Assembly: GCF_010682065.1 (NCBI RefSeq)
Contig: NZ_JAAGWG010000002.1
Location: 124,001-188,000, forward strand
DNA from: Blastococcus saxobsidens
GTDB taxonomy: Bacteria > Actinomycetota > Actinomycetes > Mycobacteriales > Geodermatophilaceae
Length of the DNA: 64,000 bases
Direction: 5' to 3'
Positions 25,157 through 34,115 of this stretch are shown piece by piece. Below the pieces are notes generated by a model that made no database searches, was not told where the DNA came from, and worked only from the letters and a program-made list of their open reading frames with translations. Every line of letters starts with the position of its first letter. Positions within the stretch are counted from its first letter, which is position 1. The translations under genes were made by a program, and so were the position numbers.

Positions 25157-25960
25157 ATGCCCGCCGCCTCCCCCACGCGACGCCTGCTGCTGGTCCTCCT
25201 CGCGGTGGCGGTGCTGGGTGCGGCGGCCCTCGCCGTCGTGCTGCTCACCCGGGAGCACGGCCCGGCGGCGTCGGTCCGGCTCCCCGCGGCCGGAGAGGAG
25301 CCGGGGCCGGTCCTCCTCGTGCCCGGGTACGGCGGCAACACCGCGGTGCTGGAGCCTCTGGCCGACCGGCTGCGGGCGGCCGGCCGGGACGTCACCGTGA
25401 TCGCGGTCCCCGGCGACGGCACCGGTGACCTGCGGGAGTCCGCCGCCGTCCTCGATGCCGGGGCGAGGGCCGCGCTGGAGCGCACGGGGGCGGAGAGCGT
25501 CGACGTCGTCGGCTACTCGGCCGGTGGGCTGGTGGCGCGGATCTGGGTGGCCGACGGCAACGCCGACGTGGCCCGCCGGGTGGTCACGCTCGGCGCCCCG
25601 CACCACGGCACCGAGCTGGCCGGGTTCGCCGGGGCCTTCGCCGCCGACCGGTGCCCGGACGGGTGCCGGCAGATGGTCCCCGGCAGCGACCTGCTGGTCG
25701 GGCTGAACGAGGACGAGACCCCCGACGGGGTCGACTGGGTGTCGCTCTGGACCGAGCAGGACTCCGTCGTCACGCCGCCCGGCTCGGCCCGGCTCGACGG
25801 CGCGCTGAACCTGCCCGTCCAGTCGATCTGCGCCGGGGCGCGTCTGACCCACCAGGGCCTGCCGACCGCCCCGGTCGTCACGGCGATCGTCGTCGAGCAG
25901 CTGACCGCCGACGAGGTGGTGCCGCTCGCCGCCGCGGACTGCGCCCGCCTGGGCGGCTGA
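25157..25960 (+). CDS. Secreted or membrane-anchored alpha/beta-hydrolase (lipase)
   Basis: 267 residues from ATG 25157. An N-terminal hydrophobic segment (LLLVLLAVAVLGAAALAVVLL) serves as signal peptide or anchor. PVLLVPGYGGN supplies the oxyanion region. The nucleophile Ser is in VVGYSAGGLVARIW, followed by GAPHHGTELAG, an acidic DSVVTPP, and a late His in ARLTHQGLP. This matches the lipase class 2/triacylglycerol-lipase-like group. It acts outside the membrane. Its start lies 46 bases from the divergent CDP-alcohol transferase gene. Confidence 0.88.
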   Translation: MPAASPTRRLLLVLLAVAVLGAAALAVVLLTREHGPAASVRLPAAGEEPGPVLLVPGYGGNTAVLEPLADRLRAAGRDVTVIAVPGDGTGDLRESAAVLDAGARAALERTGAESVDVVGYSAGGLVARIWVADGNADVARRVVTLGAPHHGTELAGFAGAFAADRCPDGCRQMVPGSDLLVGLNEDETPDGVDWVSLWTEQDSVVTPPGSARLDGALNLPVQSICAGARLTHQGLPTAPVVTAIVVEQLTADEVVPLAAADCARLGG

Positions 25961-25972
25961 GCGCCTCAGCCG
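25954..25972. terminator. Bidirectional hairpin between convergent genes
   Basis: CGGCTGAG and CTCAGCCG form an 8-bp stem with a 3-base loop. It spans the stop codons of the lipase (+) and the following membrane-protein gene (-). Confidence 0.55.
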
Positions 25973-26343
25973 AGCGCGACGACCAGGCAGCAGCCGGCCA
26001 GCAGCAGTGCGACGGGGGTCATGAGCATCCGCTCGGGGCGGCTGCGCGAGATCCCGTTCATCAGGACGCCGAGGGCGAAGTAGCCGGTCAGTACCCAGAT
26101 GCCGACGTCAGCCACCGCCTCGGGCAGGACCACGAGCGCCCCGGCCGCCTGCAGGATCACCACGGCGAACGCCGCGTACAGGACGACGGAGACCGCGCTG
26201 CCGACCCGCAGCCCGCGCGGCAGCACGTCGTGCTGCCCGCCCCAGGCGAACCGGCCCAGCGGCCGGCCGGCGACCAGCAGGAGCTGGAGCACGGCGAGGC
26301 CGGCGAGGAGCAGGCAGGCAACGACGGAGGCAGCGGTGACCAC
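25966..26343 (-). CDS. Four-helix membrane protein of unknown function
   Basis: 125 residues. Hydrophobic helices lie at about 3-25, 48-70, 78-97 and 105-124. A conserved-looking GRPLGRFAWGGQHDVLPRGLRVGSAVS loop follows the first helix. Similar small four-helix proteins are common in actinobacteria without assigned function. It ends six bases from the lipase stop, and the shared hairpin probably terminates both. Its promoter must lie in the 26344-26437 interval next to the SOS box of the divergent DUF222 gene. Confidence 0.7.
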   Translation of the reverse strand: MVTAASVVACLLLAGLAVLQLLLVAGRPLGRFAWGGQHDVLPRGLRVGSAVSVVLYAAFAVVILQAAGALVVLPEAVADVGIWVLTGYFALGVLMNGISRSRPERMLMTPVALLLAGCCLVVALG

Positions 26344-26439
26344 GCGCGCAGGCTACGGCTCCGGCCGGGCCCACCTGCGCGGCGCGCGGCACTCGACCGA
26401 CGGAGAAAGTGCTGGTGGACGGCTTGCTGCGCGGATTGT

Positions 26440-26455
26440 TCGAACATATGATCGA
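26440..26455 (+). promoter_or_regulatory. LexA (SOS) box overlapping the DUF222-HNH promoter
   Basis: TCGAACATATGATCGA differs from TCGAAC-N4-GTTCGA by one base. Within it, TATGAT (26447-26452) fits a -10 hexamer 7 bases before ATG 26460. LexA binding would directly cover the promoter core of a leaderless gene. Confidence 0.75.
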
Positions 26456-26459
26456 ACGC

Positions 26460-28535
26460 ATGTCCACGGATGCGCCGAGCGACTGGTATGCCGAGGTACG
26501 CCGCCGCGCGGTGGCGGCGGGTCGACGGCGCCGGGCGGCCACCGCCTCCACGGACTGGCCCGAGTTCGCACCTCCGGTGGCCCTGTCCGACGGGCCCCTG
26601 GGCGAGGTCCAGGCCGCGGACCGCGAGATCGCCCGCCAGACCGCGTTGCGGGCACGTGCGGTGGCCCGGTTCGCCGCGGACCGTCCGGCCACGGCCGACC
26701 GGGCGCAGGGCGAGCCGGGCGCCATGAGCGCCGAGCGCTGGGCCACCCGCCCGGCCAACCTGCGGGCGGTGAGCGAGTGGGCGGGGCGCGAACTCGTGGT
26801 GGCTCTCTCCCTCAGCGCGCAGGCCGCCGATGCCCTGCTGACCCGCTCGCTCGACCTGGTGCACCGGCTGCCCGGGACGCTGGCCGCGCTGGAGGCCGGT
26901 GCACTCCACCCGGGGCATCTGTGGACGATGCTGGACAAGGTCGCCCCGATCGAGGACGCCGTCATCCGCGCGGAGGTGGAGGCCGAGCTGCTGCGCTGGG
27001 CCGTCGGCCGGGTCGTCTCCCCCGCTCAGCTGGGCGACAAGGCACGCCGGGAGGTCGCGCGGCGGGACGCCAGGGCCGCCGCGCGACGGCTGGAGAAGGC
27101 CCTGGCGCAGCGTGGCATCCACCTGCGGCCGCACGACGTCGACGGCATGGCCACCCTGACCGTGATCGCCACCATGCCCGAGGCCCGGGCGCTGCACCGG
27201 GCGCTGGTCGCCTGCGCCGACTCCCTGGCCACGGACGACGACCCGCGCACCCGAGGGCAGAAGATGCTCGACTGCCTGCTCGACCTCGTGCTGCGGCCCG
27301 GTGAGAGCGAGCTGCCGCCGGTTCAGGTGCTGCTCACCGTGGTGGCGTCGATCGCCACGCTGTCCGGTGGCGACGAGGCCGGGGAGATCGACGGCCAGGT
27401 GATTCCCGCGGAGATGGTCCGGCAGTTCCTCGCCGCCCTGACCGGGGTGGGCCCGGACGATCCGACCGGCGGCGACGGAGCGGATCACGGGCGCCCGGCC
27501 GATCCGATCCCGTGGCAGGAGCGGGAGCAGGGGGAACTCGAGGGCTGGTGGGCGGAGATGGAGCGGCGCGTCCTGGCCGGCGAGCTGGTCGACCCGGATC
27601 CCGAGCCCTGCCCGCTCTCCTCGCAGGACCTCGACGGCCTTCCGCTCGACCGCGACCCGTCGCCCGGGGGCACCGACCCGGAGCTCGAGGACGGCGCCCC
27701 GGGGCCCGGCGATGACGACCTCGGACCCGGCGGCGGCGAGCTGGAGCCGACGGATCGTCGGGCGACGGCCGATCGGGCGGTCGACGACGCCGGGCAGGCG
27801 CCCGGGCCGCCGAACCGATGGGCAACGGCCGATAGGGCCGTCGACGACGCCGGACAGGCGGTCGAGCGCGCCCACCGCGCCCTGGCCCGGGCCGAACGGG
27901 CCGTGCGCACCGCCGCGGTCGCCGACACCGCGGACGAGGACGCCTGGCGGGCGGGACCCGGCGGACGTGTCGCCGACGCCGCGGACTCCATCGCCGGACT
28001 GCGGGCGGTGGGTGCGGCACAACGCGACCTGATCGCCGAACTGTTGTCCACGACCGGCGGGGGCGGGCTGGCCGAGCGTCCGCGCATCGCCCTGACCGAC
28101 GCGCTGACCGGCGCGCTGGTCGCTCTCACCGACCTCCCCGGACTGCGCCGGGCGGGCACCTGCGGCCTGGCCGCCTGCCGCCGGCACGATGCCTGCTGCC
28201 GCCACGACCTCTCTGCCCGACCGGGGGTTGGCCCGCCCGGGCCCACGGACGGCTACCGCCCGTCCGCCGGGCTCGACCGCTTCGTGCGCGGCCGCGACAG
28301 GCGCTGCCGGTTCCCGGGCTGCCGTCGGAGGGTGCCCCGGGGCGGCGAGCTGGACCACAGCCACCCCTACCCCGCGGGCCCGACCAGCGCAGGAAACCTG
28401 GCCGGGTACTGCACCACCGACCACCGCGGCAAGCACCAGGCACCGGGGTGGCGGCACCGGCTCGACGCGGACGGCACCCTCACCGTGACCACCCCGACCG
28501 GCCTCGTCGCCGTCACCGCCCCGCCGCCGTACTGA
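26460..28535 (+). CDS. DUF222 / 13E12-repeat family HNH endonuclease-like protein
   Basis: 691 residues from ATG 26460. A long helical DUF222 domain covers roughly 60-330. An acidic, partly repetitive linker follows (about 380-520). A C-terminal HNH motif reads RDRRCRFPGCRRRVPRGGELDHSHPYPAGPTSAGNLAGYC...HRGKH. The paired Cys and His residues form the metal-binding beta-beta-alpha site. The family is multi-copy in mycobacteria and Geodermatophilaceae, and several mycobacterial members are LexA-regulated. The start is chosen because TATGAT inside the SOS box lies 7 bases before it. An upstream GTG (26409 or 26415) would extend the protein through the box and is less likely. Confidence 0.88.
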   Translation: MSTDAPSDWYAEVRRRAVAAGRRRRAATASTDWPEFAPPVALSDGPLGEVQAADREIARQTALRARAVARFAADRPATADRAQGEPGAMSAERWATRPANLRAVSEWAGRELVVALSLSAQAADALLTRSLDLVHRLPGTLAALEAGALHPGHLWTMLDKVAPIEDAVIRAEVEAELLRWAVGRVVSPAQLGDKARREVARRDARAAARRLEKALAQRGIHLRPHDVDGMATLTVIATMPEARALHRALVACADSLATDDDPRTRGQKMLDCLLDLVLRPGESELPPVQVLLTVVASIATLSGGDEAGEIDGQVIPAEMVRQFLAALTGVGPDDPTGGDGADHGRPADPIPWQEREQGELEGWWAEMERRVLAGELVDPDPEPCPLSSQDLDGLPLDRDPSPGGTDPELEDGAPGPGDDDLGPGGGELEPTDRRATADRAVDDAGQAPGPPNRWATADRAVDDAGQAVERAHRALARAERAVRTAAVADTADEDAWRAGPGGRVADAADSIAGLRAVGAAQRDLIAELLSTTGGGGLAERPRIALTDALTGALVALTDLPGLRRAGTCGLAACRRHDACCRHDLSARPGVGPPGPTDGYRPSAGLDRFVRGRDRRCRFPGCRRRVPRGGELDHSHPYPAGPTSAGNLAGYCTTDHRGKHQAPGWRHRLDADGTLTVTTPTGLVAVTAPPPY
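27751..27860 (+). repeat. 60-bp period direct repeat in the DUF222 linker
   Basis: 27751-27800 and 27811-27860 are near-identical and encode two copies of the pattern ATADRAVDDAGQA. The repeat stays in frame. Confidence 0.85.
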
Positions 28536-28592
28536 CGGGGTCACCGGGGACCACCGTGGGTGAAAGCGTCCGGCCCGGGGCATGGTCGGCCC

Positions 28593-29228
28593 ATGGCTGC
28601 ACCTCTCAGCGACGCCGTCGTCGTCGACGTCCTGCGCCGGGTCGACCGGTTGCTCACCCCGCTGGCCACCCGGCTCGGCCGGCCGCCCGCGCTCCCCCGC
28701 GACCAGCGCGACAGCTGGTGGGCCGACCAGGTCTCCCGGGTGGCGGCGGGCGTCTCGGCTACGCCCCGCTTCGCCGGCAAGCTCGCCGACCTGCTGCCGC
28801 TGCAGAACACCGTCGGCACGGCGGTGCAGTCCCTCGTGGTGCTCGGCGTGGCCGGGGAGCACGACGTCACCGCACCCGCCGAGCGGGTGTCCCTGCTGGC
28901 CCGGGTCCTGCTCGACCGCGAGCTGCCCGCGAGCCGCGTCGAGCCGCTGCTGGCGGGCGGCAAGGGCACCTACGTCCAGGGCACCCTCGGCCCGCGGGAG
29001 GAGCGCACCGGCGTCCGGGGCGCCGGCCGCACCCTGTGGCGCGCCGCCCGGCTGCTCAGCCGGATCGACGACGCGCTCGACGCCCGCCCGAAGGGCCGGC
29101 TCGCCGCGCGGGCGCTGTCGAACCTGCCGGTCGTGGGCGTGGTCGGCGGCTACCTCGCCGAGCGCGAGGGGCTCCGCCGCGCGGCCGCCCGCGCCGCCGA
29201 CCTGCTCGAGGGCGCCGTCAGCCCCTGA
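28593..29228 (+). CDS. Hypothetical protein
   Basis: 211 residues from ATG 28593. The protein looks soluble and largely helical, with [46 protein letters not shown] in the first half, an acidic/basic middle, and [28 protein letters not shown] at the end. Helices such as [20 protein letters not shown] are amphipathic. I recognise no family or catalytic motif. Its last 11 bases overlap the 3' end of the convergent metF gene, and no good ribosome-binding site is visible. Confidence 0.6.
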   Translation: MAAPLSDAVVVDVLRRVDRLLTPLATRLGRPPALPRDQRDSWWADQVSRVAAGVSATPRFAGKLADLLPLQNTVGTAVQSLVVLGVAGEHDVTAPAERVSLLARVLLDRELPASRVEPLLAGGKGTYVQGTLGPREERTGVRGAGRTLWRAARLLSRIDDALDARPKGRLAARALSNLPVVGVVGGYLAEREGLRRAAARAADLLEGAVSP

Positions 29229-30126
29229 CGTCGCCGTCGGGGCCGACGAGGTTGGTGAACACGTCGCGGGTCGCCGTCGACCGGTTCATGGTGATGAAGT
29301 GGATGCCCGGCACGCCCTCCTCGAGCAGGCGGGCGCACAGGTCGGTCGCCACCTCCACACCGAGCGCCCGCACCGCCGCCTTGGCCTCCGGGCCCTCCCC
29401 GTCGAGCGCGGCGAACCGCTCGGCCAGCTCGGCGGGGAACGCCTGGCCGGACAGCTCCACGATCCGGGTGATCTGCCGGACGTTCGTGACCGGCATGACC
29501 CCGGCCAGGATCGGCACCTCGCAGCCGCGCGCGGTCACCCGGTCGCGCAGCCGCAGGTAGTCCTCGGCCCGGAAGAACATCTGGGTGATGGCGAAGTCGG
29601 CGCCGGCCTGGCACTTGGCGACGAACCACTCGACGTCGGAGTCGAAGTCCGGCGAGCGCGGGTGCCGCTCGGGGAAGGCGGCCACCCCGACGGAGAAGTC
29701 ACCGATGGAGCGGATCAGCTCCACCAGCTCAGAGGCGTACTGCAGCCCGTCGGGGTGGGCGACCCAGTCCGACTGCGGATCGGCACCCGGCGGGTCGCCG
29801 CGCAGGGCCAGCAGGTTCCGCACGCCCGCCGCGGCGAGCCGGCTGACGACGTGTCGCAGCTCGGCGACGCTGTGGTCGACGGCCGTCAGGTGGGCCAGCG
29901 GGGTCATCGTCGTCTCGGCGGCGATGCGCTCGGTCACCGCGACGGTGCCCTCGCGGGTGGAGCCGCCGGCGCCGTAGGTCACCGACACGAAGGAGGGCCG
30001 CAGGCGCTCGAGCTCGCGCAGCGCCGTCCACAGCTGCGCCTCCCCCTCCGGCGACTTCGGGGGGAAGAACTCGAACGACCACGTCGGGCGCTCGGTGGCC
30101 AGCAGCTCGCGCACGGTCCGGGTCAC
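29218..30126 (-). CDS. metF: Methylenetetrahydrofolate reductase
   Basis: 302 residues from GTG 30126. MetF reduces 5,10-methylene-THF to 5-methyl-THF for methionine synthesis, using FAD. Family motifs are visible in order: [13 protein letters not shown] with the catalytic Glu, [78 protein letters not shown] and [10 protein letters not shown]. The length is normal. In M. tuberculosis a MetF-like gene also precedes the polyprenyl synthase, as crtE follows here on the other strand. Confidence 0.95.
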   Translation of the reverse strand: MTRTVRELLATERPTWSFEFFPPKSPEGEAQLWTALRELERLRPSFVSVTYGAGGSTREGTVAVTERIAAETTMTPLAHLTAVDHSVAELRHVVSRLAAAGVRNLLALRGDPPGADPQSDWVAHPDGLQYASELVELIRSIGDFSVGVAAFPERHPRSPDFDSDVEWFVAKCQAGADFAITQMFFRAEDYLRLRDRVTARGCEVPILAGVMPVTNVRQITRIVELSGQAFPAELAERFAALDGEGPEAKAAVRALGVEVATDLCARLLEEGVPGIHFITMNRSTATRDVFTNLVGPDGDVRG

Positions 30127-30266
30127 GCCAGCCGAGGGTACGGGCGTAGCCCAGGTCACCCGACCGGCAGCTCCCGGTTTCCTCCCCTCCGGGTGCATCC
30201 GCACCGGGGTCCGGGGACGAAGAGCGGCAGGAACACGCACACCACAGAGCGCGGACGGAGGTCCTC

Positions 30267-31463
30267 ATGGACCGCAGCACGGGCATGACCACGCTGACGA
30301 GGTCGGCCACCGCCGGGTTGGGCGATACTGAACAGATGATCGCCGGGGCGCAGCAGCGCGAGTCCGCCCGCTCCGCCCCCACCCTGGCCGCCGCAGAGCT
30401 GGACCGGCTGCGCGCCGCCGTCGCCGAGGCGCTGACCGACTTCCTCGACCGGCAGCGCGCGACGCTCGCCGCCATGGACCCACGGCTGGCCCCGGTCACC
30501 GACGAGGTCTGCGCCATCGCGGAGGGCGGCAAGAAGCTCCGCCCCTCCTTCGCCTACTGGGGCTGGCGCGGCGCCCGGCACGCCGGCGCCGGCGCGGGCG
30601 AGGAGGACGCGGCCGTGCTGCGGGCCGTCGCCGCGCTGGAGTTCGTGCACGCCAGCGCGCTGGTCCACGACGACGTCATGGACGCCGCCGGCACCCGCCG
30701 CGGCCGGCGGACCACCCACATCGGCTTCGCCGACCGGCACGCGACCGAGGACCTCTCCGGTGACCGCGACCTCTTCGGCGTCGGCGCCGCCATCCTCGTC
30801 GGCGACCTCGCCCTCGTGTGGTCCGACGAGATGCTGCGCTGCTCGGGGATCTCCGAGGCCGCCCTGGGCCGGGCGCGCGCGGTCTGGGACACGATGCGCA
30901 CCGAGGTCACCGCCGGCCAGTACCTGGACCTGCTCCGTGCCGCCGGTGGGCTGCCCGGCGCCGAGGGCGCCCTGACGGTCGCCCGCTACAAGAGCGCCGG
31001 CTACACGGTGCAGCGGCCGTTGCAGCTCGGCGTCGCGATCGCCGGCGCCGGCCCCGCGGTGGTCGAGTCCTGCACCGCCATCGGCCTGCCCCTGGGCGAG
31101 GCGTTCCAGCTGCGCGACGACGTCCTCGGCGTGTTCGGCGACCCGTCGGTCACCGGCAAGTCCGCCGACGACGACCTGCGCGAGGGCAAGCAGACCCTGC
31201 TCATCGCCCTCGCCGAGGAGGTCGCCGACGACGCCGGCCGCCGGCTGCTGCGCGACCTGCTCGGCAACCCCGACGCGGGCACCGACGAGTTCGACGCCCT
31301 GCGCGCGCTGCTGGTCTCCACCGGCGCCCGCGACCGGGTGGAGGAGCGGATCACCCGCCGCACCGTGGAGGCGCGGGCCGCCATCGCCGACGCCCCCATC
31401 GCCGACGACGCCCGGGACGCCCTCGACGCGCTCGCCGTCGCCGCCACCACCCGCACCGCCTGA
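30267..31463 (+). CDS. crtE: Polyprenyl (geranylgeranyl) diphosphate synthase
   Basis: 398 residues from ATG 30267, with GGAGG five bases upstream. It condenses IPP with allylic diphosphates, most likely to GGPP. The first Asp-rich motif is HDDVMD (Asp135, 136, 139) and the second is RDDVLGVFGD (Asp284, 285). GGKKLRPSF lies near residue 87. The TGA overlaps the crtI ATG (TGATG at 31461), so the gene supplies substrate for the phytoene pathway encoded directly downstream. The polyprenyl synthase position is shared with mycobacterial idsA2. Confidence 0.92.
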   Translation: MDRSTGMTTLTRSATAGLGDTEQMIAGAQQRESARSAPTLAAAELDRLRAAVAEALTDFLDRQRATLAAMDPRLAPVTDEVCAIAEGGKKLRPSFAYWGWRGARHAGAGAGEEDAAVLRAVAALEFVHASALVHDDVMDAAGTRRGRRTTHIGFADRHATEDLSGDRDLFGVGAAILVGDLALVWSDEMLRCSGISEAALGRARAVWDTMRTEVTAGQYLDLLRAAGGLPGAEGALTVARYKSAGYTVQRPLQLGVAIAGAGPAVVESCTAIGLPLGEAFQLRDDVLGVFGDPSVTGKSADDDLREGKQTLLIALAEEVADDAGRRLLRDLLGNPDAGTDEFDALRALLVSTGARDRVEERITRRTVEARAAIADAPIADDARDALDALAVAATTRTA

Positions 31464-32959
31464 TGGTCCGCACCGTCCCAGGTCGCACCGATCGCGTCGT
31501 CGTCGTCGGGGCCGGGCTGGCCGGGCTCGCCACCGCGCTGCGGCTGCGCGGCGCCGGCCGCGAGGTCACCGTGGTCGAACGCGGCGAGGGCCCGGGCGGG
31601 CGGGCCGGGCGCATCGAGCGCTCCGGCTACGCCCTGGACACCGGCCCGTCGGTCTTCACCGCCCCCGAGGTCGTCGCCGACACCCTGGCCGCCGTCGGGG
31701 AACGGCTCGAGGACCGGCTGACGCTGCGCCGGCTGGACACCAGCTACCGCGCGCAGTACGCCGACGGCACCCACCTGGACGTGCACGCCGACCCCGACGC
31801 GTTCGCCGCCGAGGTCGCCGCGCTGTGCGGTCCGGCCGAGGCCGACGCGCTGCGCCGCTACCTGGCCGACCTCGCCGAGCTCTACCGCCTGCAGCTGACC
31901 ACCTTCATCGACCGCAACCTCGACTCCCCGCTGGACCTGCTCGGCCCCGAGCTGGTCACGCTGGCCCGCCGTGGTGGGTTCGGCCGGCTGTCCCGGCACG
32001 TCGGCAGGTACTTCGCCGACGACCGGCTGCGCCGGCTGTTCAGCTTCCAGGCGCTCTACGCCGGCGTCTCGCCGTTCCGCGCGATCGCCGCCTACGCCGT
32101 CATCGCCCAGCTGGACATCGGTGCGGGCGTCTGGCACCCCGAGGGCGGCATCGCCGCGGTCCCCCGGGCGCTGGGCGCGGCGGCCGCCGACGCCGGCGTG
32201 GTCTTCCGCTACGGGACCTCGGTGGCCGAGCTGGAGACCAGCGGCGGCCGGGTCGGCGCCGTCCGGCTGACCGACGGCGAGCGGCTGCCCTCCGACGCCG
32301 TCGTCGTCACCTCCGACGCGCCGCACACCCTCGTGCCCGGGCTCAAGGGCCCGCGCCGGCCGGTCTACTCCCCCTCGTGCGTCGCCCTGCACCTCGGCGT
32401 CCGGGCCGAGGTGCCTGGGCAGGCGCACCACACCATCAGCTTCGGCGCCGCCTGGGAGCAGGTGTTCGACGAGCTCACCCGCGACGGCCGGCCGATGAGC
32501 GACCCCAGCCTGCTGATCAGCATGCCGTCGGTGACCGACCGCAGCCTGGCGCCCGACGACGGCCAGGTGCTCAGCGTGGTCGCGCCCACGCCCAACCTGG
32601 ACCCGCGCAGCGGCGGCAACCCCGACCTGGACTGGACGGAGCTCGCGCCGCGGTACCGCGAGGAACTGCTGGCGACCCTGGAGGCCCGCGGCTTCACCGG
32701 CGTCGGCGACGCGATCGAGGTGGAGCACATGGACACCCCCGAGACCTGGGCCGCGCAGGGCATGGCCGCAGGCACGCCGTTCGCGCTGGCGCACACCTTC
32801 GGCCAGACCGGCCCGTTCCGGCCCTCGACGCTGCCGCGCAGCGGTCCGGAGAACGTGGTGCTGGCCGGCTCCTCGGTGCAGCCCGGCGTCGGCGTCCCGA
32901 TGGTGCTGATCAGCGGCCGCCTGGCGGCCGAGCGGATCACCGGGCCGGTGGGCCGGTGA
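31463..32959 (+). CDS. crtI: Phytoene desaturase
   Basis: 498 residues from ATG 31463, overlapping the crtE stop. The N-terminal FAD motif VVVVGAGLAGLATALRLRGAGREVTVVERGEGPGGRAG and the substrate-region DTGPSVFTAPE are typical of CrtI. The C-terminal signature LAGSSVQPGVGVPMVLISGRLAAERI is complete. It converts phytoene to lycopene at the membrane by successive dehydrogenations. It lies between crtE and crtB in a tightly coupled unit. Confidence 0.93.
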   Translation: MVRTVPGRTDRVVVVGAGLAGLATALRLRGAGREVTVVERGEGPGGRAGRIERSGYALDTGPSVFTAPEVVADTLAAVGERLEDRLTLRRLDTSYRAQYADGTHLDVHADPDAFAAEVAALCGPAEADALRRYLADLAELYRLQLTTFIDRNLDSPLDLLGPELVTLARRGGFGRLSRHVGRYFADDRLRRLFSFQALYAGVSPFRAIAAYAVIAQLDIGAGVWHPEGGIAAVPRALGAAAADAGVVFRYGTSVAELETSGGRVGAVRLTDGERLPSDAVVVTSDAPHTLVPGLKGPRRPVYSPSCVALHLGVRAEVPGQAHHTISFGAAWEQVFDELTRDGRPMSDPSLLISMPSVTDRSLAPDDGQVLSVVAPTPNLDPRSGGNPDLDWTELAPRYREELLATLEARGFTGVGDAIEVEHMDTPETWAAQGMAAGTPFALAHTFGQTGPFRPSTLPRSGPENVVLAGSSVQPGVGVPMVLISGRLAAERITGPVGR

Positions 32960-33909
32960 CCGCCCTCCGCCCGCCGGGCACCCAGGCCGCCCGCCAGGAG
33001 CAGCTGGCCGCGGCGTACCGGCACTGCGCGGCGATCGCCGCCGAGCACGGGAAGAGCTACCACCTGGCCACCCGCCTCCTCACCGCCGACCGACGGCCGG
33101 CGGTGCACGCCCTCTACGCCGCCGCACGGGTGGCCGACGACCTGGTCGACCACCCCGGCGCCGACCCCGAGGGCGACCTCGCGGAGTGGTCGCGGGCCGT
33201 GCTCGCCGAGCTGGAGGCGGGCTGGTCCGACGACCCGGTCCGGCTCGCGCTGGTGCACACCTACCGCCGCTACGACATCCCGCTCGAGCACCTCGTCGAC
33301 TTCCTGGCCGCGATGACCAGCGACCTCGACATCACCGGCTATCCCGACCTCGCCGCCCTGGACCGGTACATGTGGGGCTCGGCGTCGGTCATCGGGCTGC
33401 AGGTGCTCCCCGTCCTGGGCACGGCCCGGGGCGTCCCCCGCGAGGAGGCCGCGCCGCACGCGATCGCGCTGGGCGAGGCGTTCCAGCTGACCAACTTCCT
33501 CCGCGACGTCGGCGAGGACGTCGACCGCGGCCGGGTGTACCTCCCCGAGGACCTGATGGCCGCCCACGGCGTGACCCGGGAGCAGCTCGAGGCCAAGCGG
33601 TTCGACGACGGCTTCCGCGAGCTGATGCGCGAGATGGTCGCGATCGTGCGCCGCCGCTACGACGACGCCGCCCCGGGGACGCCGATGCTCGCGCCGGAGT
33701 CGCGCGACTGCGTGCGGGCGGCCACCGCCCTCTACGGCGGGATCCTCACCGAGATCGAGCGCGCCGACTACCGGGTGCTCGACCGGCGGGTGTCGGTGCC
33801 CAAGCCGCGGCGCCTGGCCGTGTTCGCCCGCCGGTTGACCGCCGCCCAGCTGGCCAGGGTGAGGGTGACCATGGCGAACCCGAAGAGCAGGTCCTCCACC
33901 GGCGCGTAG
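32956..33909 (+). CDS. crtB: Phytoene synthase
   Basis: 317 residues from GTG 32956 (GTGA overlap with crtI). It couples two GGPP molecules to phytoene. Both Asp-rich motifs are present: ARVADDLVDHPG near residue 60 and NFLRDVGEDVDRGRVYLPEDL near 180-200. The C-terminal helix YRVLDRRVSVPKPRRLAVF is normal. The last 142 bases are antisense to the lycopene cyclase subunit gene, so the terminal RVRVTMANPKSRSSTGA is probably a consequence of that overlap. Confidence 0.93.
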   Translation: MTALRPPGTQAARQEQLAAAYRHCAAIAAEHGKSYHLATRLLTADRRPAVHALYAAARVADDLVDHPGADPEGDLAEWSRAVLAELEAGWSDDPVRLALVHTYRRYDIPLEHLVDFLAAMTSDLDITGYPDLAALDRYMWGSASVIGLQVLPVLGTARGVPREEAAPHAIALGEAFQLTNFLRDVGEDVDRGRVYLPEDLMAAHGVTREQLEAKRFDDGFRELMREMVAIVRRRYDDAAPGTPMLAPESRDCVRAATALYGGILTEIERADYRVLDRRVSVPKPRRLAVFARRLTAAQLARVRVTMANPKSRSSTGA

Positions 33910-34115
33910 GCGATCCGCGGCCCCCAGATGGTGCGCTCGTCGTAGGTGACGACGTCCAGGCCGGTGAGCACGCCGTTCATCAGGAGCTGGAACGTCACGA
34001 TGATCGCGTAGGCGGTCCAGAAGACCTTCCGCGTCACCATGCGCGTCCGGTAGACGGCCAGGTCGACGACGAGGACGGCGACGACGGCGAGGACGGCCAG
34101 GGTCGAGTAGCTCAC
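33768..34115 (-). CDS. Lycopene cyclase domain protein, second subunit (CrtYd-like)
   Basis: 115 residues from GTG 34115, which overlaps the stop of the first subunit (GTGA). Three transmembrane helices are predicted. The heterodimeric cyclase motif PVED is at residues 72-75 in RIAYAPVEDLLFGFAMVTLTL. Such pairs close the ionone ring of lycopene. The gene overlaps crtB tail-to-tail by 142 bases, which includes its PVED motif. Whether the product ring is beta or epsilon cannot be read from sequence. No lycopene elongase (UbiA-like) gene is present, so C50 formation is unlikely. Confidence 0.85.
   Translation of the reverse strand: MSYSTLAVLAVVAVLVVDLAVYRTRMVTRKVFWTAYAIIVTFQLLMNGVLTGLDVVTYDERTIWGPRIAYAPVEDLLFGFAMVTLTLASWAAVNRRANTARRRGLGTDTRRSSTR

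Noticed and set aside
26409-26459. Start of the DUF222-HNH protein at GTG 26409
   Set aside because: The extension translates the SOS box itself (LFEHMIER), and a -10-like TATGAT lies 7 bases before ATG 26460, which fits a leaderless start.
30186-30210. Inverted repeat GGTGC-ATCC-GCACC upstream of crtE as a light- or B12-responsive (CarH/LitR) operator
   Set aside because: Arms are only 5 bp and no MerR-type regulator gene is near; it does not resemble a known operator closely enough.
33850-33909. Premature reading of the CrtB C-terminus as evidence that crtB is frameshifted
   Set aside because: All conserved CrtB motifs including the SVPKPRRLAVF helix precede this point in frame; the odd tail is explained by the antisense overlap with the cyclase gene.
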